In this document: in pieces, positions 11,301 through 19,300 of the stretch
Layout: each line of letters opens with the position of its first letter
How positions within the stretch are numbered: position 1 is the first letter of the stretch
NCBI RefSeq assembly: GCF_014697105.1
Contig: NZ_JACJRF010000030.1
Coordinates: forward strand, 1-62,556
DNA from: Anabaena subtropica FACHB-260
GTDB taxonomy: Bacteria > Cyanobacteriota > Cyanobacteriia > Cyanobacteriales > Nostocaceae
Reading direction: 5' to 3'
DNA length: 62,556 bases
The notes under the pieces: model-generated
Database searches by the model: none
The model's input: the letters and a program-made list of their open reading frames with translations, nothing else
What the model was told of the DNA's origin: nothing
Position numbers and translations under genes: made by a program

Positions 11301-11326
11301 TGATCAATATCACTTTTTTTATTCAT
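5393..11326 (-). CDS. Hybrid PKS: KS - degenerate AT - KR - ACP - condensation domain
   Basis: A 1,977-residue PKS module fused to a terminal NRPS condensation domain. The KS (about 15-440) has C185 in TACSTS, H321 in EAHGSG and H361 in TNIGH and looks active. The AT region (about 455-800) keeps the KS-AT and post-AT linkers (YPFERQRYWF) but is inactive. The usual GHSxGE reads GQGISE at 636-641, so serine is replaced by glycine. About 95 residues that normally carry the conserved arginine and HAFHS motif are deleted just after it. The KR (about 1095-1290) has GGLGGIG and the YCAANAFLD catalytic stretch. The ACP has LGGNS near 1421-1425. The final C domain has NHIIIDGW, keeping the catalytic second histidine. 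The module should use an extender supplied in trans, probably by the free-standing AT upstream, reduce it, and pass it to an aminoacyl acceptor on the next NRPS. Confidence 0.93.
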   Translation of the reverse strand: MNKKSDIDQSYELMEGVAIIGMAGRFPGAMNVESFWQNLQDGVESLSLFTDAELIAAGVPAALVNDSNYVKIGGVLDNIDLFDAAFFDLNPKEAEVTDPQHRLFLECAWSALENSGYDSTKCASRIGVYAGASLNNYLSFDLQNDQLGSGESYQKLIGNDKGFLSTRVSYKLNLTGPSITVQTACSTSLVATTLACQSLQNYQCDMALAGGVSIRLPQKTGYFYEPGGPLSPDGHCHAFDAKAQGTTVGNGVGVVVLKRVQDAIADGDCIYAVIKGAAINNDGSMKVGYTAPSVDGQAEAIAEAIMLAEVEPQTISYIEAHGSGTVLGDPIEIAALTKVFRASTEKKNFCAIGSVKTNIGHLDAAAGVAGLIKTVLALKHQLIPPSLNFEQPNPEIDFANSPFYVNTKLREWKTGSTPRRAGVSSLGMGGTNVHLVLEEAPVVERVSRGAEEQGRKYHLLLLSAKTESALATATQNLSQHLMLHPDINLADVAYTLQVGRRDFSHRRMLICSDVQDAIQALNQPASQRVITQFSESGTRSVAFIFPGKDGVYANMGRELYETESVFRAQVERCCLILKPHLEFDLRSVIYPSESERETALEKLQQTGFAQSSLFVIEYALAQLWMSWGIAPQAMIGQGISEYVAATLAGVFSLEDALGLVANEFSTELLEKVQLNPPKIPFISNVSGTWITQAETTDPNYWVQIQQSTLFHEGIAELFKDKQRVLLEVGFGKTLSNAELAVLTSIPHAHEQHSEVASLLNSLGQMWMLGIKVDWSSFYANEYRYRLPLPTYPFERQRYWFTSAQESLQQNSSRHPVENQRYSIELDSSSTSEAVAQKSLDKKPNITDWFYIPVWKQSMPLEFFQEEVSKQKLHCLVFVDNYGVGNKFVKRLEQQNQDVITVRLGEQFRKLDERIYVINPQHPDDYDMLLKELQQQGFKLNRVAHFWNVTPNDISLANDLELFAYYQDLSFYSLLFLAQAIGKQDIWDALKMMVVTSNLYDVNGDEKLYPQKATVLGPCKVIPKEYRHIDCSLVDLVIHSVQTSLPQKIIDKLVAELTLQKTNEIIAYRGYHRWIQTFDAVPLHDQIASKAKLRKGGVYLITGGLGGIGLVLAEHLAKTVQAKLILIGRKGLPELSEWEQWLVKHDSQDSISRQIQKVRSLEELGAEIEVISADVTNSAQMQTIIDQALQKFGQIHGVIHAAGIPGGGVTQLKTRDMANNVLAAKVKGTLVLEEVFQKTNLDFFVLCSSKTSILGEFGQIDYCAANAFLDAYAHYHTSTSERLTVSISWDTWQEVGFAVETVLPDSIKQERAEIIKKGILSQEGIDVFNRILGSKLPHLIVSTQDLPALIQQNNSPQYLQDKLTLLDDKLSSVNLSKAKHPRPNLGNDYIAPETQIEQILADIWQEILGIDKIGIYDNFFELGGNSINTIQIAAKANQAGLKLTSQQFFHYQTIAELATDLSITPTIEPEELEITSIQHSFLEENQPDLQNSQQSLLQQIQRVCDDPHLLENIEDIYELTPVQKGMLFHCLLDSELSLYFFQHIFTLRGNLDMTAFAKAWQLVMDRHPILRTRFYWEELDNPLQIVYNQVEVPLNYYDWSNVNSVEQKSQLDSYIVSDRQKSFDFSQPCLMRHTLIRFTDDKHLYIWSFNHIIIDGWGGSLVFQEFVETYGTLCQGKETSLAPTRPFRDYIDWLQQQDISKAENFWRQALQGVKTATPLTYIEKREKIERSPTQEVRYSEEIIQLSSTTTQALQSFATQHHLTLATIMNGIWAVLLSRYTCCHNILYGCTVTGRPADLHGVESMVGMFVNTLPIHVNIDTEQLFLSWLQRFQLQLVEVRDYEYTPLTEAHKWSEIPRNSTLFESIVVVENFPVSEFIRDWQGNIEFQHTELYYRNNYPLNLVVYPNKELLIAISYDSRRFETTTITGILKDIEMLLQGLITNPHFQIKNLPLLTPEQQQIAAILEKEVSFNWSSPSCT
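9963..9989. repeat. Purine-rich dispersed repeat read in frame within the PKS linker
   Basis: The coding strand reads a GGAGCAGAGGAGCAGGGGAG-type sequence, which usually occurs as intergenic filler in Nostoc-type genomes. A related string (CCCCTGCTCCCCTGC, plus strand) lies in the gap near 58,635. Here it encodes the GAEEQGRK stretch between KS and the AT remnant, where length is tolerated. Confidence 0.45.
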
Positions 11327-11365
11327 ATAATTGAACCTTTATTGCTTTTACTCACTTCCAAATAC

Positions 11366-11436
11366 TCTCTGCGCTTTTGCGTCCACCGAATTTTGCTGAA
11401 CGGGAGGAACCCGCGCACGCAACTTCTCTCTGCGTG
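11366..11436. repeat. Leader-type dispersed repeat upstream of the PKS gene
   Basis: The 151-base gap upstream of the PKS start contains CTCTCTGCGCTTTTGCGT (11366-11383) and CTTCTCTCTGCGTG (11423-11436) around a GC-rich segment. They resemble the CTCTGCG/CTCTGTGG leader repeats seen before other genes here. No promoter can be assigned with confidence. Confidence 0.35.
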
Positions 11437-11477
11437 ATAAAAATCTTATTTTAATAAAAATAAAGCGCCATAAAATC

Positions 11478-12548
11478 TTAATCAATCACTTGAAATTTCA
11501 CATATCCAGGCACATCTTGAATGCGACTTAAATCATTTTCAAAAATTACTAAATCGCCATGCTTTTCAATTTCTTTAAACCCGGCAAACTTATAAGATAC
11601 ATACATCATTCTGTTGCGATCGTTTGATACAAACTCTGCCAGAAGACGCACATTATTGCTTTGAGCCAGACTCATAAGATGATTCAACATAATTGTCCCG
11701 ACTCCCCTCGACATCACCCGACAAGACATCAACAACAGCTTGATTGTCCATATTTCTGCTTGGCATTCAATCAAAACTAAACCTATTTTCCCGTAGCTAC
11801 CATACTTATCTTCCAGACTCGCAATTAGCAGTTTATGGTTTTCTGAGGTGCGAAAATGATTCAGGTCATCGTAGGAGTATGTATAACCAGTTGTATTCAA
11901 TTGGTTAGTCCGTAATGTTAACTCTTCTGCACGCTGTAAATCTTCTTCTTTTGCAGAGGATATAGTCAAATCCATCTTGAGAGTAGCTAAGAATTCATCT
12001 GCTGTGCCAACAAATTCTTTCTCTGCATTTTGCCGTTCAATATCGCTAACATACATCAACCTTCTAATTCGTGAATCTTCCGTAATAAAACGGGGATTCA
12101 TAACTGGCATATCTAATATATCCCCTATTTTATTTGCGTTTATACAAAGAATTTCTGGTGAGGAAAACTTTACTTCTTCCAGTTCAAATAATTGGTCATC
12201 GATGAAAGCGATCGCATCCATCCCAATATTCAGTAATTTAGCAATTTCTTTGAGGGAAGCAGCCTTAGAATTCCAATTGATTTGGGGATATAAAAAATAC
12301 TCTTTTAAACCAAATTGTTCCAATTTAGCTATTGCTGTAGCAAAATCATTCTTACTAGCTATAGATTGTAGGATACCACGATTATCTAAAGTTTGAATCA
12401 GATTTATTATATTTTCTCGCAAGACAACTTTTTCGTCTTCCAATAAAACTCCGTGCCATAGGGTATTATCTAAATCCCAAACAACACATTTAATAACTTT
12501 TTTATCTTTTTGTTTGCCATTTATATTTTGCTCTTGAGTACTAATCAT
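11478..12548 (-). CDS. FkbH-like HAD-superfamily protein (glyceryl-ACP formation)
   Basis: A 356-residue protein with a HAD motif near the N-terminus (CVVWDLDNTLWHG, the DxDxT nucleophile region), an SKND loop, an FIDDQLFE acidic motif and a C-terminal acetyltransferase-like region. This is the usual FkbH arrangement and length. Family members load a glyceryl unit derived from 1,3-bisphosphoglycerate onto a dedicated ACP, the first step toward hydroxymalonyl- or methoxymalonyl-ACP. It follows the acyl-CoA dehydrogenase gene after three bases, and the carrier and dehydrogenases it needs lie just upstream in the same operon. The start has only a weak ribosome site. Confidence 0.88.
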   Translation of the reverse strand: MISTQEQNINGKQKDKKVIKCVVWDLDNTLWHGVLLEDEKVVLRENIINLIQTLDNRGILQSIASKNDFATAIAKLEQFGLKEYFLYPQINWNSKAASLKEIAKLLNIGMDAIAFIDDQLFELEEVKFSSPEILCINANKIGDILDMPVMNPRFITEDSRIRRLMYVSDIERQNAEKEFVGTADEFLATLKMDLTISSAKEEDLQRAEELTLRTNQLNTTGYTYSYDDLNHFRTSENHKLLIASLEDKYGSYGKIGLVLIECQAEIWTIKLLLMSCRVMSRGVGTIMLNHLMSLAQSNNVRLLAEFVSNDRNRMMYVSYKFAGFKEIEKHGDLVIFENDLSRIQDVPGYVKFQVID

Positions 12549-12551
12549 ATA

Positions 12552-13736
12552 TTAAATTCTCTCTACTAATTTCTTGTCTAAGCTAGTAGTTACATTTGCC
12601 AAAAGATAATCTTGATAACCTGACTCGGCAATAGTAACTTCTTGAATTTGAGTACTACCTTCAATAATTTCCATAATTTTTGAGTCTCGTAAATACCTCT
12701 CAACAGGGTACTCACTACTACAACCATTACCGCCATGAATTTGCACAGCATCATTTGCTATTTTGGTAGCTACTGTAGATGCAAAATACTTCGCAATAGA
12801 AGTCTCTATAATTGAGTTGGGGTCGTTAATGTCTTTGAGATAACCAGCTTGATAACATAACAATCTTGCCGCTTTTGTGTTAGATATCATCTGAGTAATT
12901 TTTTGACGAATTAATTGATGTTCTTTCAAATAAACACCAAACTGTTTTCGCTCATTTGTATACTTGAGACAAGCTTCTAAACAAGCTTGAGCAATACCTA
13001 CACATCCCGATGCCACACTATATCTACCATAATCAAGCGCAGAAGCAGCAATGTAGGAAAATCCAAAACCTAGTTTACCCACTAAATTTTCTTGAGGAAT
13101 TTGACAGTTATTCAACTGTAATTCTGCTGGCATTGAAGCCCTAACACCTAAAATGCCAGAGGTTGGTTTGACTGAGAATCCTGGGCTATTTTTTTCAACT
13201 AAAAAAGCAGTAGGTTTACCGTCACATTTTGCAAAGACTAAAAATATATCTGCTATTTGTCCATAGGTAATCCATTTCTTCTGCCCATTTAAGATATAAG
13301 CGTCACCAGTAGGTGTTGCTGTCGTTTCTACACTCTTGGCATCGCTACCTACATTTGGTTCGCTTAACGCAAAAGCAGCAATAATTTCTCCAGATGCTAG
13401 TTTGGGAAGCCAATACTGTTTTTGAGATTTATGACCCCATTTACACAAAGCATGAGCAACCATGTTGTGAACTGTCAACAAACTCCGCACAGAAGAACAT
13501 CCCCGTCCAATTTCTTCATTGAGAATGCCATAGGTAATCATGTCCATTCCCTGACCGCCATATTCTTGGGGTAAAATGGCACCGAGAAAACCACGTTGAG
13601 CTATTTTGTGAATAAGTTCTGGTGGGGTCAATTCTTTCCTATCCCATTTCCCAGCATCAGGACATATTTCCTGATTGACAAAAGCTTGAAATTCCGTTTG
13701 AGCTTTTTTTTGTTGAGCAGATAATTCTAGTTTCAT
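12552..13736 (-). CDS. Acyl-CoA dehydrogenase-family enzyme (FkbI-like)
   Basis: A full-length flavin acyl-CoA dehydrogenase (394 residues) with AFALSEPNVGSDAKS in the middle and QIHGGNGCSSEYPVERYLRD near the C-terminus. In the extender-unit cassettes this family member oxidises glyceryl-derived intermediates on the ACP rather than acyl-CoA. The assignment rests on context: it lies between the dedicated ACP and the FkbH homologue. By sequence alone it could be an ordinary short-chain acyl-CoA dehydrogenase. It is 23 bases from the ACP gene and three from fkbH. Confidence 0.85.
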   Translation of the reverse strand: MKLELSAQQKKAQTEFQAFVNQEICPDAGKWDRKELTPPELIHKIAQRGFLGAILPQEYGGQGMDMITYGILNEEIGRGCSSVRSLLTVHNMVAHALCKWGHKSQKQYWLPKLASGEIIAAFALSEPNVGSDAKSVETTATPTGDAYILNGQKKWITYGQIADIFLVFAKCDGKPTAFLVEKNSPGFSVKPTSGILGVRASMPAELQLNNCQIPQENLVGKLGFGFSYIAASALDYGRYSVASGCVGIAQACLEACLKYTNERKQFGVYLKEHQLIRQKITQMISNTKAARLLCYQAGYLKDINDPNSIIETSIAKYFASTVATKIANDAVQIHGGNGCSSEYPVERYLRDSKIMEIIEGSTQIQEVTIAESGYQDYLLANVTTSLDKKLVERI

Positions 13737-13759
13737 AATACTATTTTGGCTACATAAAA

Positions 13760-14008
13760 TTACTGCGTGAGAATAGCAGTTTTGCGTTCTACCAAATTCG
13801 CAATAGAGTTAATTGTGCGAAAATTTTCAAACTCCAAATCTTCGTTTTCAATAGCAATCTGAAACTCTTGCTCTACAAATAAAACAAGTTGCATGGCAAA
13901 CATCGAGTTGACAAAGCCCAGAGCAAAAATATCTTCATCTGGTTGTAAGTCATGACTGCCGAAAAATTTGGCAAGAAAAGTTTTGACTTTAGTTTTAATT
14001 TCGTTCAT
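13760..14008 (-). CDS. Discrete acyl carrier protein (FkbJ-like)
   Basis: An 82-residue carrier protein. The phosphopantetheine serine lies in ALGFVNSMFAMQLV, where the usual GxDS is GFVNS, a variation also found in extender-unit carriers. Acidic helices flank it. Its position inside the cassette makes it the likely carrier on which the glyceryl unit is oxidised to hydroxymalonyl-ACP. The gene is 19 bases downstream of the dehydrogenase and clearly co-transcribed. Loading of primary-metabolism substrates is less likely because it lacks an acpP-like DSL centre. Confidence 0.83.
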   Translation of the reverse strand: MNEIKTKVKTFLAKFFGSHDLQPDEDIFALGFVNSMFAMQLVLFVEQEFQIAIENEDLEFENFRTINSIANLVERKTAILTQ

Positions 14009-14027
14009 GAGTCTTGATATTTCCTAT

Positions 14028-14882
14028 TTATTGATATACGTAAAACCCTTTACCACTTTTTCTACCATGCAAACCGGCATCTACCATTTTTTTAAGTAAA
14101 GAGCATGGTCTGTACTTACTATCATTAAAGTTCTCATACAAAACTTCAATGGAAAATAAAATGGTGTCTAGCCCGATCAAATCTGCTGTTTCTAAAGGCC
14201 CCATTTTGTGACCAAAACAGCCTTTGAAAATTTTGTCTACATCTTCTGCTGTTGCTACTTGGTCTTGTAACAAAAAAACAGCTTCATTAATAGTTAACAT
14301 CAACACGCGATTAGAAACAAATCCCGGTGAATCATTAACAAGGATACATTCTTTACCCATTTGAGCCAGTATTTTTTTGGCTGTCTCAATTGTTTGCTCA
14401 GATGTATGATATCCGCGAATCATCTCTACCATCGGCTTCATTGGTACAGGATTCATAAAGTGGATACCAACAATTTTCTCGGCTCGTTTGGTGGCAGAAG
14501 CTATGCGGGTAATGGGAATTGCTGAGGTGTTAGCGGCGAATACACAATCTGCTGGACAAATAGAATCTAATAGATGATAAACCTCTCTTTTAATATCCCA
14601 CTTTTCGGTGACATTTTCTATGACAAAATCTGTATTTTCTAAATTTTTATAATCTGTCGAAAATTCAATTCTTTTGAGTACACTATCTGGAGTTTCTGTG
14701 TTATCACTTTTATGGTAAAAACTCTGAAAGCGGATATTATTTCTGATTTCGTGTTTAGCTTTATCTAGGATGTTTTCGGAAATATCTACCAGGATAACTT
14801 GATGGCCTGTTTGAGCGAGGTTTTGTGCAACCCCTATTCCCATAACTCCTGCACCAACAACACCTACTGTTTGAATGTTCAT
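14028..14882 (-). CDS. 3-hydroxyacyl-CoA dehydrogenase-family protein (FkbK-like)
   Basis: A 284-residue NAD-binding dehydrogenase with an N-terminal Rossmann motif (GVVGAGVMGIGVAQNLA), the family stretch HFMNPVPMKPMVEMI containing the catalytic histidine, and a C-terminal GRKSGKGFYVY end. In cassettes for hydroxymalonyl-ACP and methoxymalonyl-ACP this enzyme oxidises the glyceryl-ACP hydroxyl. Standing alone it would look like 3-hydroxybutyryl-CoA dehydrogenase of fatty acid metabolism. Its operon position supports the extender role. Confidence 0.86.
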   Translation of the reverse strand: MNIQTVGVVGAGVMGIGVAQNLAQTGHQVILVDISENILDKAKHEIRNNIRFQSFYHKSDNTETPDSVLKRIEFSTDYKNLENTDFVIENVTEKWDIKREVYHLLDSICPADCVFAANTSAIPITRIASATKRAEKIVGIHFMNPVPMKPMVEMIRGYHTSEQTIETAKKILAQMGKECILVNDSPGFVSNRVLMLTINEAVFLLQDQVATAEDVDKIFKGCFGHKMGPLETADLIGLDTILFSIEVLYENFNDSKYRPCSLLKKMVDAGLHGRKSGKGFYVYQ

Positions 14883-14933
14883 AACTCCAACACATCTCCA
14901 CTTGGATATTCTTGTATTAAGGTAGTCTTGTTC

Positions 14934-16334
14934 TTAAAAAAGATACGCAGGTAAAGGAACAGAATGACGAGGCTCGTGAGCGTAAAATCCTGCCCAATCT
15001 ATTTGCACTCCTGCTAACCAAAGCCTACCTAATGTTTTCAGTAAGAATGCTAAATCTGGTTTCCTATCGTAGGAATATCTCAGAGAGGGCAAGATAATCT
15101 GACTGACTGCTGGATTATTTTCTATACATTGCTGTGTAAAGCTACCTAGAGTCTGTCCAGGGCCTATTTCCAACAAAATTGGATATTGTTGTTTCCATAA
15201 CTCCTGCATACCGGGAGCAAACAACACAGGTTGACACAGATGCTTAACCCAATAATCGGGATTTGTCGCTGATGCTGCTGTTATCCAAGTTCCTGTGACG
15301 TTGGATATATAGGGAATTTTTGGTGCTTGCAGGTTGAATGTTGTCACCAACTTACGTAAGTCAGAACTAGCACCCTCCATCATATGAGAGTGAAAAGCAT
15401 GAGATGTTTCCAGACGACGACAAGCTAAACCTTTTTTCGTTAACTGTTGTTCTACAACTTCTATCGCATCGGTTTCACCTGCAATTACACCCATAGATGG
15501 GCCATTGACCGCAGACAGTGAGAGTTTGTCATTGAGTAGGGGAGAGATTTCTGTTTGCGAAAGTGGAACTGCAAGCATTGCTCCATTAGGCAACTTTTGA
15601 ATCATCTGCGCTCTAGCAGCAATCAGTTTTAAACCCTCATCTAAAGATAAAACCTCTGCCAAAGTCGCGGCTACGTATTCACCAATGCTATAGCCAATCA
15701 TTGCTGTAGGACGAATTCCCCAGGATATCAATAGCTGTGCTAAGGCATATTCAATGACAAAAATAGCTGGTTGAGCGAGGTGAGTTTGATTGAGTAAAGA
15801 TGTTGCAGCTACTATCTTTGTGTCGACTGGTGTATGACCGCGACCTAACATTTTTCGCAAGTCCAGACCTGAAGAATTTTCTTGAGGCGATCGCTGCTCT
15901 TTTTTTCCATTAGGATAGATTACATCTCGCAAATCTTGACCGATAAGGGGTTGGAGAAATTCACAACAGTAGTCAACTGAGGCGCGAAACACAGGTTCAA
16001 CTTGGTAAAGTTCAAGAGCCATGTTGACGTAATGAGTACCAAGTCCAGGAAACATAAAGGCTACAGGACGCTCTGTTGTTTCTTGGATGTTGGTAAGTAC
16101 TCGTCTGGGATCTTCGAGTGCAACTAGAGCATCTTCTATATCTCGACAAACAACCATCCGCCGATGCTTAAAAGCTTGTTGTTCCCGTTGCAATGTATGA
16201 GCAACATCTGCAAGGTTCAAATCACGATGCTGTCTCAAATAATCTGCAAGGTTTACGGTAGCAGTTTTTAGTGCTGAGTCAGTTTGAGCAGAAAGTACTA
16301 ATAACTGCCAAGGACGAGAAGGGCTAGTAAGCAT
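14934..16334 (-). CDS. Free-standing PKS-type acyltransferase (trans-AT)
   Basis: A complete AT that looks like one excised from a cyanobacterial type I PKS, including the KS-AT linker at the start and a post-AT linker that stops just short of the usual YPFxRxRYW end. Numbered from the chosen start, the nucleophile is S216 in GYSIGE, the carboxylate-binding arginine R241 in AARAQM, and the catalytic histidine H315 in HAFHS. All three regions are damaged or missing in the AT remnant of the PKS in this cluster, so this protein probably loads that module. A hydroxymalonyl-ACP donor is inferred from the adjacent cassette; malonyl-CoA remains possible because HAFH is typical of malonyl ATs. ATG at 16334 is preferred over TTG at 16343 because GGAG precedes it at suitable spacing. 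Confidence 0.9.
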   Translation of the reverse strand: MLTSPSRPWQLLVLSAQTDSALKTATVNLADYLRQHRDLNLADVAHTLQREQQAFKHRRMVVCRDIEDALVALEDPRRVLTNIQETTERPVAFMFPGLGTHYVNMALELYQVEPVFRASVDYCCEFLQPLIGQDLRDVIYPNGKKEQRSPQENSSGLDLRKMLGRGHTPVDTKIVAATSLLNQTHLAQPAIFVIEYALAQLLISWGIRPTAMIGYSIGEYVAATLAEVLSLDEGLKLIAARAQMIQKLPNGAMLAVPLSQTEISPLLNDKLSLSAVNGPSMGVIAGETDAIEVVEQQLTKKGLACRRLETSHAFHSHMMEGASSDLRKLVTTFNLQAPKIPYISNVTGTWITAASATNPDYWVKHLCQPVLFAPGMQELWKQQYPILLEIGPGQTLGSFTQQCIENNPAVSQIILPSLRYSYDRKPDLAFLLKTLGRLWLAGVQIDWAGFYAHEPRHSVPLPAYLF

Positions 16335-16365
16335 TTTTGACAAACTCCAAAATTTTCACTTGCTT

Positions 16366-19300
16366 TTAGTGAGCATTATTTCTTGATTTCTTCATTAATA
16401 ATTGTTTTGTTCTATTGTTAGCTGCTTTTTGTTTTTCGATGCGTTCACGTATGATTTTTAAGGATAATTTATCCTCTGTTGTTTGATTTAAATATTGCGC
16501 CAATGAATAAATAGTTGGGTTCTGAAATAGAGTCACAACTGATATATCTCGCTGCAAAATTGCCCGCAGTTTATGATTAATTTGAAGCATTAGTAACGAA
16601 TGCCCACCTAAATCAAAAAAGTTATCATGAATACCCACTTTATCAAGATGTAGCACCTCTTGCCAAAGCTTCGCTATCTGCTGTTCCATTTCTGATTGAG
16701 GTACTTCATAATTAGTCGTCAATGTTGGACGCAAGCTTTCAGGTACAGGTAAAGCACGACGGTCTAATTTTCCGTTAGGCAACAGTGGTAAGGTGTCTAG
16801 GAAGATAAAAACACCAGGTACCATATATTCAGGTAACAGTTCTTTAAGATAGGTTCGCAGTTCATTAATTGTAGGCCTTTGTTCTGATAAACAAACAATA
16901 TAAGCCACTAATTGCTGATCGCCTTGCTTATCTTCTTGTGCTAAAACTACAACTTCCCGCACTGCTGGATATTTAAGTAAGGTATTTTCAATTTCACCCA
17001 ACTCAATCCGAAATCCTCTAATCTTAACTTGATAATCGATTCGCCCTAAATACTCTAAATTTCCATCGGCTAAATAACGAGCTAAATCTCCAGTTTTATA
17101 TAGGCGTGATTCCAGTTTATTACTGAATGGGTTAGATATAAACCGTTCTTTTGTTAACTCTGGTCGGTTTAAATAACCTCTAGCTAAACCAGCACCACCA
17201 ATATAAATTTCTCCTGGGATACCAATTGGTACTGGTTGCAAATTAGTATCCAGCAGATAAATTTGTGTATTGGCAATGGGACGACCGATAGTTACTTTGT
17301 TATCTGCTTTATTTACTTGAGTAAATGTAGAATAGGTCGTGTCTTCAGAAGGGCCATAAAGGTTGAAAACCTTCTGAATATGATGATTTTGATAAATCTG
17401 CTGCACAAGTTGATTTTGCAGTGGTTCGCCAGCAAGATTAACTGTCCTGACTGAAGCAGGAATACCATCTACTTGCAGTAATTCTGCAATGATGCTGGGG
17501 ACTGTATTCACCAAGCTAACCTCAGCAGCCAAAGAGGGCAAATACAAAGCATTTTCTACAAGAATCACCTTACCACCCCAACTTAGGGGAACAAAAAGTT
17601 CAAATACTGACAAATCAAAGCAAATAGAGGTTGATGCTAAAACTCCAGCCAGGTCATCATCTGTAAAGACCTCTCTTGACCATGTCAATAAAGCAACACA
17701 ACTTTGATGTGCGATCGCAACACCTTTTGGTAAACCTGTAGAACCAGAAGTATAGATGACATAAGCTAGGCTATGGGGTTTTACTTCACTAAATAGATTT
17801 TCTCTACTCTGTTGGCTAAGTAAGTCTGAATCTCTATCGATACAGACAATATGCAGACTCGATTTAGCAAACAATTCAACTAAATGGCTTTGAGTCAGCA
17901 GTACCTTGGCTTGACTGTCTTCTAGCATGAACGCTAAACGTTCTTGAGGGTAAACTGGGTCTAGTGGTACATAAGCCCCGCCAGCTTTGAAAATAGCCAA
18001 CAAGGCGATCGCCATTTCTAGGCTGCGCTTCATACACACACCGACAATTACTTCTGGCTTTACCCCCAGTTCTTGTAAGTAGTGTGCTAGCTGATTTGCT
18101 CGGTCGTTTAACTCGCGGTAGGTTAATTGTTGATGTTCAAAAACAACTGCAACAGCATTTGGTGTTTTCTTTACCTGTGCTTCAAATAACTGATGAATGC
18201 ACTTATCTTGGGGGTAGTCTGTCTGGGTATCATTCCACTCAAGTAATAACTGTTGTACTTCAGATGGGGTTAGGAGTTGCAAGTCTGCTATACGCTGTTG
18301 GGGATCGCTAACTATACTTGCCAATAAAGTCTGCAAGTGTGCCAGCATCCGGGTTACAGTATCTGCATTAAATAAATCCGTGTTGTACTCGCAAGTTGCC
18401 ATCAACCCTTGTTCGGAATCCTCCATAAACAATGTCAAATCAAACTTAGATGACCCGTTGTAACCTTCCTCATAAGTAACTGATACATCCGATAGGCTTA
18501 AATTAGGTTTTGGCACATTCTGAAGAACGAACATCACTTGAAATAGTGGGTTGTAACTCAAGTCTCGATTAGGCTGTAGTTCTTCTACTAACTTGTCAAA
18601 AGGTAAGTCTTGATGAACATAAGCTTCTAAAGCTGTTGACTTCACCCGTCCTAACAACTCCTGAAAACTCAGGTCGCCAGAAAGGTCTGTACGTAGGACT
18701 AAAATATTGATAAAAAATCCTATTAATGATTCGATTTCTGCTCTATGACGATGGGCAATTGGCGAACCTATTAAAATATCAGTCTGACCTGTATAGCGAT
18801 AAAGCAAGGTTTTGAAGGCTGTCAGCAAGGTCATAAACAGAGTTACCCCCTGCTGACGACTCAAATTCTTGAGTTCTTTGGTTAGGGTTGGAGAAAGAAC
18901 TAATTTCGCTTGAGCGCCTGAGAAGGTTTGAACTGGAGAGCGCGGACGATCTGTTGGTAAATTCAGTACAGGTAGTTCACCCTGCAATTTTTGTTTCCAA
19001 TAGGTCAGTAATGGTTGAATACGTTTAAAATCAAGCCATTTTCGTTGCCAATAGAGAAAATCTCTATACTGAATGGGTAATTCAGGTAGTGGTGTATCTC
19101 TTTGGGGAAGCAAGCTACGCGTAGCGTCTTCCAGAGAGAGTTTGGCTGTAGAAAATGATTCATATAGTGCAGCTAGTTCTTTAATCAGAATACCAATAGA
19201 CCAACCATCTGCAATTATATGATGAACGGTGACCAACAATTGATAACTTTTATCATTTAATTTGATAATTTTAGCGCGCAAAAGCGATTGAGTAGACAAG

